Assembly: GCA_964195945.1 (NCBI GenBank)
Contig: CAXMRC010000090.1
Span: forward strand, 1-64,000
Direction of reading: 5' to 3'
From: JAAETI01 sp964195945
GTDB lineage: Bacteria; Actinomycetota; Acidimicrobiia; Spongiisociales; UBA5794
DNA length: 64,000 nt
Numbering within the stretch: the stretch's first letter is position 1; every line of letters starts with the position of its first letter. A program made the position numbers and the translations under genes. Positions 34,671-43,233 of this stretch are shown piece after piece. A model generated the notes under the pieces. The model was not told where the DNA came from. It was given only the letters and a program-made list of their open reading frames with translations, and made no database searches.

Positions 34671-35821
34671 GTGACACCGAGCCTCGCATTGGCGGACCGA
34701 CGCACCTGACGCAGGACACTAAAGACCGCCCTTATTGAGTACAGAGCGCTACGACGCGAGATCGCGGCAGACGCCGGCCCAAGCACGATATGACGAAGAC
34801 CTGCATCGACATACTGCTCCAGTTTCTCTCGGATCATCTCGGGGGTTCCCCACAACACATTGTCGGCAACAACGTCAACAGGCACGTGGTTAAGAACGTC
34901 GTCGATCATTGCGGCTGGGTAGTCCGATGGGATGAAGTCGACAAGACCGCGGAAACTGGCTCCGAGCGGATGCTCGATCCCATTGCGTTGCCAGAGGTGG
35001 GCCGGAGCCAGGAGAGCCATGAACCGCATGATGCGGGTGTCGAGATACTTGCGGGCCTCGCGTTCTGTGCGACCGACGACGGCCACCATCTGTGCTCCAG
35101 GAACGATGAGCCTGCCGTCCCTGCCTGCCGTCTTTGCGGCATCACGAATCTTCGCCAACGAGGCGCCGTATTCCTCGGGCTTCACGGGCACCGTTGGATA
35201 CCAACCGTCACCATACCGACCGGTCAAGCGCAGCATCCGAGGGCCATGCGCAGCTATCCAGATCTGTGGCGTTTTCCCTGGGGCGGGGGCCAGGTCCATC
35301 ATCGCCTTGTCGAGCTGGTAGAACTCTCCGTTGTAGTCAAACGGGCCCCGCGACTCGAAGCAACGGCGCACAATCGGTAGCGCATCTTCGAGCTGTGCGA
35401 CCGGTCTCTCAAAACCGATGCCATACGGAACCGTGTTCTCACGCTCCCCTGCCCCGATGCCGAGAATGGGGGCATCCTTGGTCATGTGCGACCAGGTCAT
35501 CGCGGTTTGAGCAAGCAACACCGGGTGTCTCCGAAGCACCTCGGTGACGCCAATGCCGATCTGCATCGCACCAACCTTGCGGCTGAGGTACCCAACCAGC
35601 GCTTGATAGTCGTAATAGGCATGCGGAGTCGTGTCGGGAGATGCCATCCATGACATCTCGCGGTTCCATAGCTCTTGCGGGAACCAACCTTGGAAGTGAT
35701 CGACGGTCCAGACCGCGTCAAAACGGGCCGTACGGGCGAAACGGGCCGCCAGCGCGATACGACGAAGCGGCGGCTGGGTGCCGATGCCGATGCCAATCGA
35801 TACTTGTTGGGGGGAAATCAC
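34667..35821 (-). CDS. LLM-class, probably F420-dependent, oxidoreductase
   Basis: 384 residues from GTG 35821, TIM-barrel of the luciferase-like family. Visible are the barrel strands SIGIGIGTQPPLRRI and FDAVWTVDHFQGW, GVTEVLRRHPVLLAQ, LGIGAGERENTVPYG, PQIWIAAHGPRMLRLTGRYGDGW. This pattern resembles F420-dependent reductases such as methylene-H4MPT reductase-like and phthiodiolone ketoreductase-like proteins. Substrate unknown. Overlaps the ABC-F gene by four bases. Confidence 0.88.
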   Translation of the reverse strand: MISPQQVSIGIGIGTQPPLRRIALAARFARTARFDAVWTVDHFQGWFPQELWNREMSWMASPDTTPHAYYDYQALVGYLSRKVGAMQIGIGVTEVLRRHPVLLAQTAMTWSHMTKDAPILGIGAGERENTVPYGIGFERPVAQLEDALPIVRRCFESRGPFDYNGEFYQLDKAMMDLAPAPGKTPQIWIAAHGPRMLRLTGRYGDGWYPTVPVKPEEYGASLAKIRDAAKTAGRDGRLIVPGAQMVAVVGRTEREARKYLDTRIMRFMALLAPAHLWQRNGIEHPLGASFRGLVDFIPSDYPAAMIDDVLNHVPVDVVADNVLWGTPEMIREKLEQYVDAGLRHIVLGPASAAISRRSALYSIRAVFSVLRQVRRSANARLGVT

Positions 35822-35846
35822 CGGACAAGGCTAATCGACCACTGAA

Positions 35847-37904
35847 CTACTTGGCGGACCGCGCCTTGGGCGCTCCTCCCGCGGCCGGAGCACTAAACCC
35901 GAACCCCTTCTCGATGGCCCGTGGCATGCGATCAACGGCCAATGGGCGAGAGATGTAAAAGCCCTGCACCAGACTGCAGCCAAATCCGCGAACCATGTCG
36001 AGCTGTTCTCGTGTCTCGACCCCTTCCGCAATCACCTCGAGGCGAAGGCTCTTGGCAAGAGACACCATCGACTCTGAAACCGTTGCGGTATCCGCGTCGG
36101 TGACAGCGTCACGCACAAACTCCCGATCGATCTTGATGGTGTCGATCGGGAAGCTCTTCAGGTAACTGAGTGAGGAGTAGCCGGTGCCAAAGTCGTCGAT
36201 CGCGATAGAAACGCCGATAGCGCGCAACCGCTCCAACGTGCGCCGCGCCGTCTCCGTGTCTTCGACCAGAGTGCGCTCGGTCAACTCCAACTTGAGCCAC
36301 GAAGCATCGAGTTTGGTGCGCTCCAGAGTTTGCTCGACGATCTCGGCAAGGTTGCCGCGTCGCAGCTGCCGCGGCGAGACGTTGATGGAGACTGAGAACT
36401 TTTCCAGCCCTGAGTCGTGCCACGTCTTTAGCTGCCTGCATGCGGTATTCATGGCCCACAAGCCCAGAGGAACGATGAGATCTGTCTGTTCAGCGAGCGT
36501 GACAAAGCGCTCGGTTGGAACCATGCCGAGCTCTGGATGCTCCCAGCGCAGCAAAGCCTCGACTCCGCCGACGACGCCGTTGTCGGTATCAATCCACGGC
36601 TGATATACGAGCCGAAGGCCATCCCCTGTAGCAACTGCCTTACGCAAGCCGTCTATGAGCCGGAGCCGCTCGGAAGCACTCTGCCGCAACTTCGGAGTGA
36701 AGTACTGATAGTTGTTCGATCCCGCGGCTTTGGCGGAGTACATGGCGATATCGGCGTCGCGCAGCAGAGCCTGTGACGTGTCGCCGTCTAGCGGATACAT
36801 GGCAATCCCGATCGATGTCGTGACGCGCAGTTCACGGGTGCCGACGAGATAGGGCTCGGCAACCGAATCGAGGATCTTGGTGGCAACCTGCCCGGCATCT
36901 TCGAGCCTGGTTCCACTTTCGAGAATCACCGTAAACTCGTCACCGCCAATGCGAGCCACGCTGTCGGTCTCCCTGACGGAAGCGACGATCCTCTTTGCTA
37001 CTTGTTTGAGCAGGGCGTCGCCAGTGGCATGGCCGTAGTGATCATTGACCGCTTTGAAGTCGTCAAGGTCGAGAAACATAAGAGCAACCAGACCCTCATC
37101 TCGGCGGGCCCGCGCGATGGCGCTCTGCAGCCGGTCACTGAACAAGAAACGATTGATAAGACCGGTGAGCGGGTCGTAGCGCGCCAAGTAACTGAGCTTC
37201 TGTTGATCCTCGGCTCGGGCCGTTTCATGTTCGGCGGCTCGCTGCTCCCACTCTTTGCGTACGCCGCGGACCGCGGGACGGAACAGGAACACGGCCTCGA
37301 GGACAATCAGCAGCAGCATCACGGATAGAAGGATCAGCTGCGTTATCCGAAGACCGTTGACCCGCTCTTGTGCCTCGTCTTTGATAAGCGTCGCAACGCC
37401 ATTCATCCCCTCGCGGAACTCCTCAGACGCCCGCGCCATCTCGCCGGCGGCGCCAACACGCAACTTGGCGCCAGACGATCCGTTCTCGATGAGCTCCTCT
37501 GCAAGGCGGGCCATCGCAATGAAATGCGGCTCGACTTCGGCTTCGATCCGGTCGTTGAAGGCTCGGCTGTGATCCGTTGGGAGATCGAGATCTACGCTGC
37601 CGTAGCGGAGACCGTTGTGGTTGTTACGAATACGAATGAGCTCCACACTGAGACGATCGACCGCTTTGAGTTGCTCGTCCAGCGTGTCGGCGGCCTCGAC
37701 CTCGAACCCGGCGTTCTCAATCGCTTCGCTGAGCAGGATCTGCTGCGTAACGACCTCGAGCACCCCTGCGTCCTTTTCCTGCCTGGTGAGTGCGGTCGAG
37801 GTGAGAATGGTCGAGACCACGGCGGCGATAGCGATGATCGCCAGACCGACGATGTACCGACCTACGGGCCGCTTTGGAACCTCGGCGGACGCGTTGTACC
37901 CCAC
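35847..37904 (-). CDS. Membrane GGDEF-EAL c-di-GMP protein
   Basis: 685 residues. TM1 ~17-40, an extracytoplasmic helical sensor of ~140 residues, TM2 ~185-208, then GGDEF (motif RIGGDEF near residue 319, intact) and EAL (GVEALLRW near 445; LELTE; DDFGTGYSSL; EGVETREQ). All main catalytic and metal residues of both domains seem present, so it could make or degrade c-di-GMP. The start is uncertain: GTG 37904 is used, but AGGAGG lies ~65 bases upstream with only an ATA codon in frame near it. The stop is 26 bases from the LLM gene start. Confidence 0.93.
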   Translation of the reverse strand: MGYNASAEVPKRPVGRYIVGLAIIAIAAVVSTILTSTALTRQEKDAGVLEVVTQQILLSEAIENAGFEVEAADTLDEQLKAVDRLSVELIRIRNNHNGLRYGSVDLDLPTDHSRAFNDRIEAEVEPHFIAMARLAEELIENGSSGAKLRVGAAGEMARASEEFREGMNGVATLIKDEAQERVNGLRITQLILLSVMLLLIVLEAVFLFRPAVRGVRKEWEQRAAEHETARAEDQQKLSYLARYDPLTGLINRFLFSDRLQSAIARARRDEGLVALMFLDLDDFKAVNDHYGHATGDALLKQVAKRIVASVRETDSVARIGGDEFTVILESGTRLEDAGQVATKILDSVAEPYLVGTRELRVTTSIGIAMYPLDGDTSQALLRDADIAMYSAKAAGSNNYQYFTPKLRQSASERLRLIDGLRKAVATGDGLRLVYQPWIDTDNGVVGGVEALLRWEHPELGMVPTERFVTLAEQTDLIVPLGLWAMNTACRQLKTWHDSGLEKFSVSINVSPRQLRRGNLAEIVEQTLERTKLDASWLKLELTERTLVEDTETARRTLERLRAIGVSIAIDDFGTGYSSLSYLKSFPIDTIKIDREFVRDAVTDADTATVSESMVSLAKSLRLEVIAEGVETREQLDMVRGFGCSLVQGFYISRPLAVDRMPRAIEKGFGFSAPAAGGAPKARSAK

Positions 37905-38028
37905 CGCCCCTATGGCCGCAGCGTGGATCTCGTCGGTATCCCCTTGATGAGGTGTTTTCGAGATTATTCCTCCTGAATCTCACGGTGATATCGGTCGCAT
38001 TGGCCAACCCATTGAGGTTAAACCGCGT

Positions 38029-38070
38029 CTGGCGTCCGTGAGCGCCTTATACCGTGCTCACGGACGCCAG
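38029..38070. repeat. Long hairpin repeat, copy 2 (perfect)
   Basis: Perfect 15-base stem CTGGCGTCCGTGAGC (38029-38043), a 12-base loop, and its exact complement at 38056-38070. It lies in the divergent region between the GGDEF-EAL gene and the DUF559 gene. It has the same sequence as copy 3 beyond the gene, and both have GCG-rich outer flanks, so copies 2 and 3 bracket 38100-39065. Confidence 0.95.
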
Positions 38071-38099
38071 AGCGCAGGAGTATTCGATTCGGGGCCGAT

Positions 38100-39065
38100 T
38101 TGTGGCACGTTTGCAGAATCGACACAGCTAACGATCAAGTTCTGGCAATCGCTCGTAGCCAGCATGGAGTCTTCACGAGATCGCAGGCGGTCACCTCGGG
38201 GGTTAAAGAAAGCACAATCGATACTCGGATGGTGAATGGCACCTACGAGCGTCTTCACCCCCATGTGTTCGGCATCACCGGCACGCCGGCATCGTGGCGT
38301 CGCTCGGTGGTCGCTGCCGTCCTGTCGGCGGGGCCCCTGTCGGCTGCATCACATCGGACTGCGGCCTATCCGTGGGATCTGACCTCGTCGCGCCCAACCG
38401 CGACCGAGGTCGTCTGTCGGCGGCATCTGCGGGTTCGTACCGCTGACTTCGTCGTCCGCGAGTCAAAGGACCTGGTCGAGGCGGACATAGCGATCATCGA
38501 CGGTGTCCCAGTTACCACAGCGGTACGAACAGTCGTTGATCTCGGGGCGTCAGCCCCGCTGGGAACCGTGGCGCGGTGCCTAGATGCTGGCCTGAGAACC
38601 AGGCTCTTCACCCTCGCCGACGTAGAGCTCTTCGTCGAGCGCGTCGCTAAGCCTGGACGTACCGGAGTTGGCATAATCCGCCCCCTTGTCGAAGAGCGAT
38701 TGATGTGGCAGAGCATCACTGAGAGCACACTCGAAGACCTGTTCCGATCAGTCGTCGTCCGTGCCGCGCTGCCAATGCCAGAACCACAAGTCGAGCTCTA
38801 TGACAGCAACGGTAGGTTCATAGGGAGGTTCGACTTCGCATTTCGTAGCCACAGAGTCTTGATCGAACTCGACAGCGAGCGATGGCACATGGACCCAGAA
38901 TCGTTTCGTCGAGATCGGAACAAACAAAACCGAGCCCACGCCGAAGGTTGGACCGTCTACCGGTTCACCTGGCATCAACTCAAACAGGAATCCGACCAAG
39001 TAATCGATACTCTGGCGTCCGTGAGCGCCCTATACCGTGCTCACGGACGCCAAACGCGTTCTTAG
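38100..39065 (+). CDS. Winged-helix (AbiEi-like) and DUF559 nuclease-fold protein
   Basis: 321 residues from TTG 38100. N-terminal ~85 residues resemble AbiEi-type antitoxin winged helices (HGVFTRSQAVTSGVKESTIDTRM, LHPHVFGITG). The C-terminal ~90 residues match DUF559, a Vsr/PD-(D/E)XK-like fold: RFDFAFRSHRVLIELDSERWH, then FRRDRNKQNRAHAEGWTVYRFTW. Similar genes are abundant in actinobacteria without a toxin partner, as here. The stop lies 12 bases past hairpin copy 3, so its last ~17 residues are encoded by the repeat. No ribosome-binding site was seen. Confidence 0.85.
   Translation: MWHVCRIDTANDQVLAIARSQHGVFTRSQAVTSGVKESTIDTRMVNGTYERLHPHVFGITGTPASWRRSVVAAVLSAGPLSAASHRTAAYPWDLTSSRPTATEVVCRRHLRVRTADFVVRESKDLVEADIAIIDGVPVTTAVRTVVDLGASAPLGTVARCLDAGLRTRLFTLADVELFVERVAKPGRTGVGIIRPLVEERLMWQSITESTLEDLFRSVVVRAALPMPEPQVELYDSNGRFIGRFDFAFRSHRVLIELDSERWHMDPESFRRDRNKQNRAHAEGWTVYRFTWHQLKQESDQVIDTLASVSALYRAHGRQTRS
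39012..39053. repeat. Long hairpin repeat, copy 3
   Basis: Same element as copy 2 with a 14-base perfect stem (39013-39026 with 39039-39052) and one loop change (CCCTATACC for CCTTATACC). It overlaps the 3' end of the DUF559 gene and lies 21 bases from the end of tRNA-Leu. Confidence 0.95.
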
Positions 39066-39073
39066 TCCATCGG

Positions 39074-39157
39074 TGCCCGGAGCAGGACTCGAACCTGCAC
39101 GCCCCAAAGGGCAGCGGATTTTAAGTCCGCCGCGTCTACCGGTTTCGCCATCCGGGC
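39074..39157 (-). tRNA. tRNA-Leu (anticodon TAA)
   Basis: 84-nt class II tRNA. Acceptor stem GCCCGGA pairs with TCCGGGC. The anticodon loop CTTAAAA gives TAA for Leu UUA codons. The variable arm is long, TGCCC-TTT-GGGGC type. The T loop GGTTCGAGTC is standard. CCA is not encoded (CCG follows the discriminator A). Confidence 0.97.
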
Positions 39158-39289
39158 CTAACTACGGCAGGCTAGAACGCCTGTTTCCCGCGTCCAACTG
39201 CCCGAAGGGATCGCGACTCCGGGCTGGGCGACAGTTGGCTCGTTCGAGTATCCTCGTGGCTCACGTTCACCGTCTAAAGAGGAGCCCTC

Positions 39290-41356
39290 GTGAAGGTCTA
39301 CCCATCTGAAAAGATCCGCAATGTCGCGCTAGTTGGACACAGCGGAGCAGGGAAGACAACACTTGCCGAGGCACTCCTATACCGCGCCGGAACCATCACC
39401 AGATTGGGACGTGTTGAAGACGGAAACACAGTAACGGATTTCGATCCAGAAGAGCATGAGCGAGGCCACTCGCTGAGCCTCGCACTTGCCCCATTTGACT
39501 GGCACGGCCACAAGATCAACATCATCGATACCCCGGGCCACACAGACTTTGTCGCCGACGTCTACGCCGGTCTTCATGTCGCCGACCTCGCCGTCTTCGT
39601 CGTTTCCGCGACCGATGGAGTTGAGGTCGGCACAGAACGTGCCTGGCGCGCCGCCGAAGAACTCGGCTTGCCCCGCATGATCTTCATCAACAAGCTCGAC
39701 AAGGAAGAAGCATCCTTCGATCGCACGCTCGAATCGCTGCAGGAGCGGTTCGGGGCCGGCATCGCACCGATCGAACTGCCCATCGGTGAAGCAGCCGCAT
39801 TCCACGGCATCGCTGATCTCTTTACCAACAAGGCCTACTTCTACGACAGCGGCTCAGCCAAGGAAGCGGAAATCCCAGACGAGCTCGAAGAGAGAGAACG
39901 CGAGGTTCACGATAACCTCGTTGAAGGCATCGTCGTCGCAGACGATGCCTTGTTGGAGAAGTACCTCGAGGGCGACGTCCCTTCTGCTAGCGAACTCGAA
40001 AAGACCATGGCCATTGGTGTGGCCAACGCGTCAGTGTTCCCAGTTGTGTGCGGATCAGCGACCGGACCAATCGCCGTCGACCGACTCGCCGACTTCATCG
40101 TCGAGATCGGCCCGTCGCCGCTAAGGCGCGACACTCTGACAGTCACCGCGGCGGGATCAGACGTGGATATCAACCTGAAGACCGATGGCGATCCGCTGCT
40201 TCAGGTCTTCAAGACCATCGCCGACCCCTACGTTGGGCAGATCTCGCTATTCCGTGTCCTTTCCGGCAAGGTCACCCCTGAGTTGGTCCTTCACAATCAG
40301 CGCAGCAACGACGACGAGAAGCTGTCCAAAATCGCTTTGATGATTGGTAAGGAGTCAGAGCTCGTCGACTCGCTGCCGATGGGCGACCTGGGTGCGGTTG
40401 CCAAACTGAACAACACTGCGACGGGCGACACCCTCTCAGTCAAGGGTCAGCCAATCACGGCCCCCAAGTTGAGAAGGCCGACACCAGTGCTGGCAACCGC
40501 CATCCATGCCAAGACCCAGGCAGATACAGACAAACTGGCGAATGCACTGCGTCGCATTCAGCAGGAAGATCCCGTTTTGGTGATCGACCGCAACGCGGAG
40601 ACCCACCAGACGCTACTGAGAGGCATGGGCGAAACGCACCTCGCTATCACCCAGCAGCGCCTTAGCCGCAAATTCGGTGTCGAGGTCGAGTCCGAGCCGG
40701 TGCGAGTTCCGTACCGTGAGACGATTAGCCGGCGTGCGCAAGCTGAAGGCAAGTACAAGAAGCAGAGCGGTGGCCACGGGCAGTTTGGTGTCGCCATGCT
40801 CAAAGTGGAGCCGACTCGTCGTGGCGAAGGCTTCGAGTTCGTCGACGAGATCAAGGGGGGCTCCATTCCCCGTCAGTTCATCTCCGCTGTGGAGCAGGGA
40901 GTCAGGGAGTCCATGGTTGACGGTGGTGTACTCGGCTTTCCCGTCGTCGACGTCCGGGTTCGCGTTTACGACGGCAAGTACCACTCGGTGGATTCGTCTG
41001 AGATGAGCTTCAAGATGGCAGGGCGTCTCGGGATTAAGGCCGCTATGACCGACGCCGGCCCTATCGTCCTCGAGCCTGTGTCGCAGATCGCCGTATCGGT
41101 CCCATCGAACTATCAGGGCGAGGTGATGGGTGATCTGTCCTCCCGCCGGGGACAGGTGCAGGGAACCGAAGCATCTGCTGGTGGACGCCAGATGATCACG
41201 GCTCTGGTTCCAACCTCAGAGATCATTAGCTATGCGATGGATCTACGTTCTATTACCCAGGGTTGGGGAACCTTCACTGCACAGCACGATCACTATCAGG
41301 AGTTGCCGTCACACCTGACCGACAAAGTCGTGGCCGAAGCCACGGAAGACGACTGA
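39290..41356 (+). CDS. Elongation factor G-like GTPase (EF-G2 type)
   Basis: 688 residues from GTG 39290 (GAGGAG 6 bases upstream). G1 GHSGAGKTT, G2 region GHSLSLAL, G3 DTPGHTDF, G4 NKLDKE, then EF-G domains II to V. It is a divergent paralogue rather than the main EF-G: the switch and domain III/V motifs differ (KGGSIPRQFISAVEQGVRES, SSRRGQVQGTEA), and it is not in a str operon with rpsL, rpsG and tuf. EF-G2 proteins in actinobacteria are often dispensable and of unclear role. Confidence 0.88.
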   Translation: MKVYPSEKIRNVALVGHSGAGKTTLAEALLYRAGTITRLGRVEDGNTVTDFDPEEHERGHSLSLALAPFDWHGHKINIIDTPGHTDFVADVYAGLHVADLAVFVVSATDGVEVGTERAWRAAEELGLPRMIFINKLDKEEASFDRTLESLQERFGAGIAPIELPIGEAAAFHGIADLFTNKAYFYDSGSAKEAEIPDELEEREREVHDNLVEGIVVADDALLEKYLEGDVPSASELEKTMAIGVANASVFPVVCGSATGPIAVDRLADFIVEIGPSPLRRDTLTVTAAGSDVDINLKTDGDPLLQVFKTIADPYVGQISLFRVLSGKVTPELVLHNQRSNDDEKLSKIALMIGKESELVDSLPMGDLGAVAKLNNTATGDTLSVKGQPITAPKLRRPTPVLATAIHAKTQADTDKLANALRRIQQEDPVLVIDRNAETHQTLLRGMGETHLAITQQRLSRKFGVEVESEPVRVPYRETISRRAQAEGKYKKQSGGHGQFGVAMLKVEPTRRGEGFEFVDEIKGGSIPRQFISAVEQGVRESMVDGGVLGFPVVDVRVRVYDGKYHSVDSSEMSFKMAGRLGIKAAMTDAGPIVLEPVSQIAVSVPSNYQGEVMGDLSSRRGQVQGTEASAGGRQMITALVPTSEIISYAMDLRSITQGWGTFTAQHDHYQELPSHLTDKVVAEATEDD

Positions 41357-41377
41357 CACTGCCGCCGGCGTCGGCCG

Positions 41378-42283
41378 CTAGGACTGAGCCAAGTCCAGTG
41401 CGATCCCGTCGAGGATGTCGCTGACAGAGACCCGGACTGTGGCGCCGCCAAGGTGCGCGACCGCTCGCTCTGCGCAGATGGCGCCCGCTTGCAGAACCCC
41501 GGCTCTGGCGGGTACCACTCCGGGCAGTTCCGCAATAGATGCTGGAGTCATCATCTGGAGTCGATCGACGGTGGACTGCAATTCGTCAAACGACAGGACG
41601 CGGTGTCGCCGTGTATCTGATTCGTCGGCGCCGCTCCCGTAATGCACGGCCGCTAACGACGTAAAAGTACCGCCTGACCCCAGCACCAAGCTCGATACGT
41701 AGGGCGGTACGACATGGTCGAACAAACTATCTACATAGGCTCGAACCGCGGTCGGATTTCGCAGGCCAAGGCTTACGATCCGCTCAGTGAGACGCACCGA
41801 ACCCAGGTCGACACTGACCGCATAGTCGGGGTATCGCTGTCCAATGACAAACTCAGTGCTCCCCCCACCCACATCGATAACGCAGACGGTTCCTTGATGA
41901 TCCATGGTGTTGGTCGCCCCGTTGAACGTCAGCCGAGCCTCTTCGACACCATCGACAATCCGAGGGCGAAATCCGAGCACTCCGCTGACTTGATCGGTGA
42001 AGGCGGAGCCATTTTCGGCACTTCGCGTCGCGGCGGTCGCCACGGCGGCCGCCGCCTCAACATTGGCGTCGTCGATCAGCCTCGCGTAGTAACCGAGCCC
42101 GGCAAGTGCTCTCCCCATCGGTGCGTCGCCTAGTCTCCCCGAGGCGTCCAGACCCTCACCCAATCTCGTGATGGCCTCATGGCGTTCTGCGTCGACCAGC
42201 CACGAACCTCGATCATCGGTGACCACGTCACCGAGCAGCAACCTGATGGAATTTGTTCCGATGTCGACCGCAGCAACCCTCAC
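41378..42283 (-). CDS. ppx: Ppx/GppA exopolyphosphatase-family phosphatase
   Basis: 301 residues from GTG 42283, GGAG 9 bases upstream. Actin-like ATPase fold with phosphate loops DIGTNSIRLLLGD and DVGGGSTEFVIG, catalytic Glu in the VEEARLTFNG region, and LVLGSGGTFTSLAAVH. Short Ppx1-type without the C-terminal HD domain. The start overlaps the DUF501 stop by four bases (GTGA). Acts on polyphosphate or (p)ppGpp. Confidence 0.9.
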   Translation of the reverse strand: MRVAAVDIGTNSIRLLLGDVVTDDRGSWLVDAERHEAITRLGEGLDASGRLGDAPMGRALAGLGYYARLIDDANVEAAAAVATAATRSAENGSAFTDQVSGVLGFRPRIVDGVEEARLTFNGATNTMDHQGTVCVIDVGGGSTEFVIGQRYPDYAVSVDLGSVRLTERIVSLGLRNPTAVRAYVDSLFDHVVPPYVSSLVLGSGGTFTSLAAVHYGSGADESDTRRHRVLSFDELQSTVDRLQMMTPASIAELPGVVPARAGVLQAGAICAERAVAHLGGATVRVSVSDILDGIALDLAQS

Positions 42284-42807
42284 GGTGTCGGCTCCACCCA
42301 GTTTGGATTTCTGACAACATTGTCGCCATCCCGCGCTACACACGGGACAACGCAATCGAGCGGTTCAATCTGTGCCGCCGTTTCCGCGCCAACCGGGTTG
42401 GCATTGCCAGCCGCGTGGTCCGCATAGTGTGCATGTAGACATTTGACCCCGAGGCGGGTACCGCCGACGCCGCCGGAAGGACGGTGCAGCGGCGAATCGG
42501 CGGCGATCAGGGCATCGCGATCTCTCTCATACCGGTCCATCGCTTGACGATGCTCACCGGCAAATCGGGGGTCGCTATCGATTCGGGCCTCTGCCTCCTT
42601 GACACCGCCACCGGCCTCGAGCCGCCCGATCCGACGTGAAGCAAGGGGGCACGTCAACCAGAAGGTGGTTGGGAAAGGCGTCCCGTCGTCCAGATGCGGG
42701 GGCACTCTCGTCACAGTAGGCAGAGCGAGGGGGCAACGGGCCACGACGTCTACGACCGACCTCGGCGTGCGACAGATCTGTACAGCTACGACCTGTCGAT
42801 CATCCAT
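42280..42807 (-). CDS. DUF501 family protein
   Basis: 175 residues. The signature GVGGTRLGVKCLHAHYADH with several His and one Cys and the earlier CRTPRSVVDVVARCPLALPTVTRVPP segment define DUF501, a family found almost only beside ftsB/divIC, eno and ppx in actinobacteria. Function unknown; the conserved Cys/His suggest metal binding. It overlaps ftsB by 8 bases and ppx by four, so its place is fixed inside the division/enolase operon. Confidence 0.93.
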   Translation of the reverse strand: MDDRQVVAVQICRTPRSVVDVVARCPLALPTVTRVPPHLDDGTPFPTTFWLTCPLASRRIGRLEAGGGVKEAEARIDSDPRFAGEHRQAMDRYERDRDALIAADSPLHRPSGGVGGTRLGVKCLHAHYADHAAGNANPVGAETAAQIEPLDCVVPCVARDGDNVVRNPNWVEPTP

Positions 42808-43219
42808 CGGGAACGAGATCGCGACCCGTCAAGAAGTCCCAGAACCGCTCGAGTGGCGACCGGGAGTCCAATTCTGGTTCGACGACAACAATGCCGTCGC
42901 CAACTGGACCGCCTTCGAGTTCAACGATGTAGGTTGTCTCCCCCGGCTCTGCCATCCCATATTGCTCACGAGCGATCCGCTCCAATTCAGCCGGGGTTTG
43001 CACGGCTTCGATCTCACCCTGGAGCAGCTCGTTTTCCACGACAAGCGCGTCAAGTTTCTCCCTGGTGTTGTCCACCAATCGTTCCTGAGCAATGAGCTGA
43101 CGGAATGGGAACACACCGGCGAGCACAATCGCCAGACCGGCCAAAAGCAGGACGGCGACAAATGATCCCCGTCTGCCGCCTCTGGCGGTTGGAGCCGCCG
43201 GTGTGTTCGTTGCAGTCAT
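42800..43219 (-). CDS. Septum formation initiator FtsB/DivIC
   Basis: 139 residues. One membrane helix (FVAVLLLAGLAIVLAGVFPF), a coiled coil of ~35 residues (ERLVDNTREKLDALVVENELLQGEIEAVQ cut short here as ERLVDNTREKLDAL...) and the DivIC motif AREQYGMAEPGETTY. It is part of the divisome with FtsL/FtsQ partners. A 14-base gap follows eno. The C-terminus carries an acidic tail. Confidence 0.92.
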   Translation of the reverse strand: MTATNTPAAPTARGGRRGSFVAVLLLAGLAIVLAGVFPFRQLIAQERLVDNTREKLDALVVENELLQGEIEAVQTPAELERIAREQYGMAEPGETTYIVELEGGPVGDGIVVVEPELDSRSPLERFWDFLTGRDLVPDG

Positions 43220-43233
43220 CTAACCCCAAGTAC

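Noticed and set aside
38038..38235. Small open frame starting inside the hairpin (MSALYRAHGRQ...)
   Set aside because: It is produced by translating the hairpin repeat and overlaps the DUF559 gene in another frame; the same peptide appears at the other repeat copy.
38100..39065. Complete AbiE toxin-antitoxin pair
   Set aside because: Only the AbiEi-like winged helix is seen, fused to a DUF559 domain. No AbiEii nucleotidyltransferase toxin gene is adjacent.
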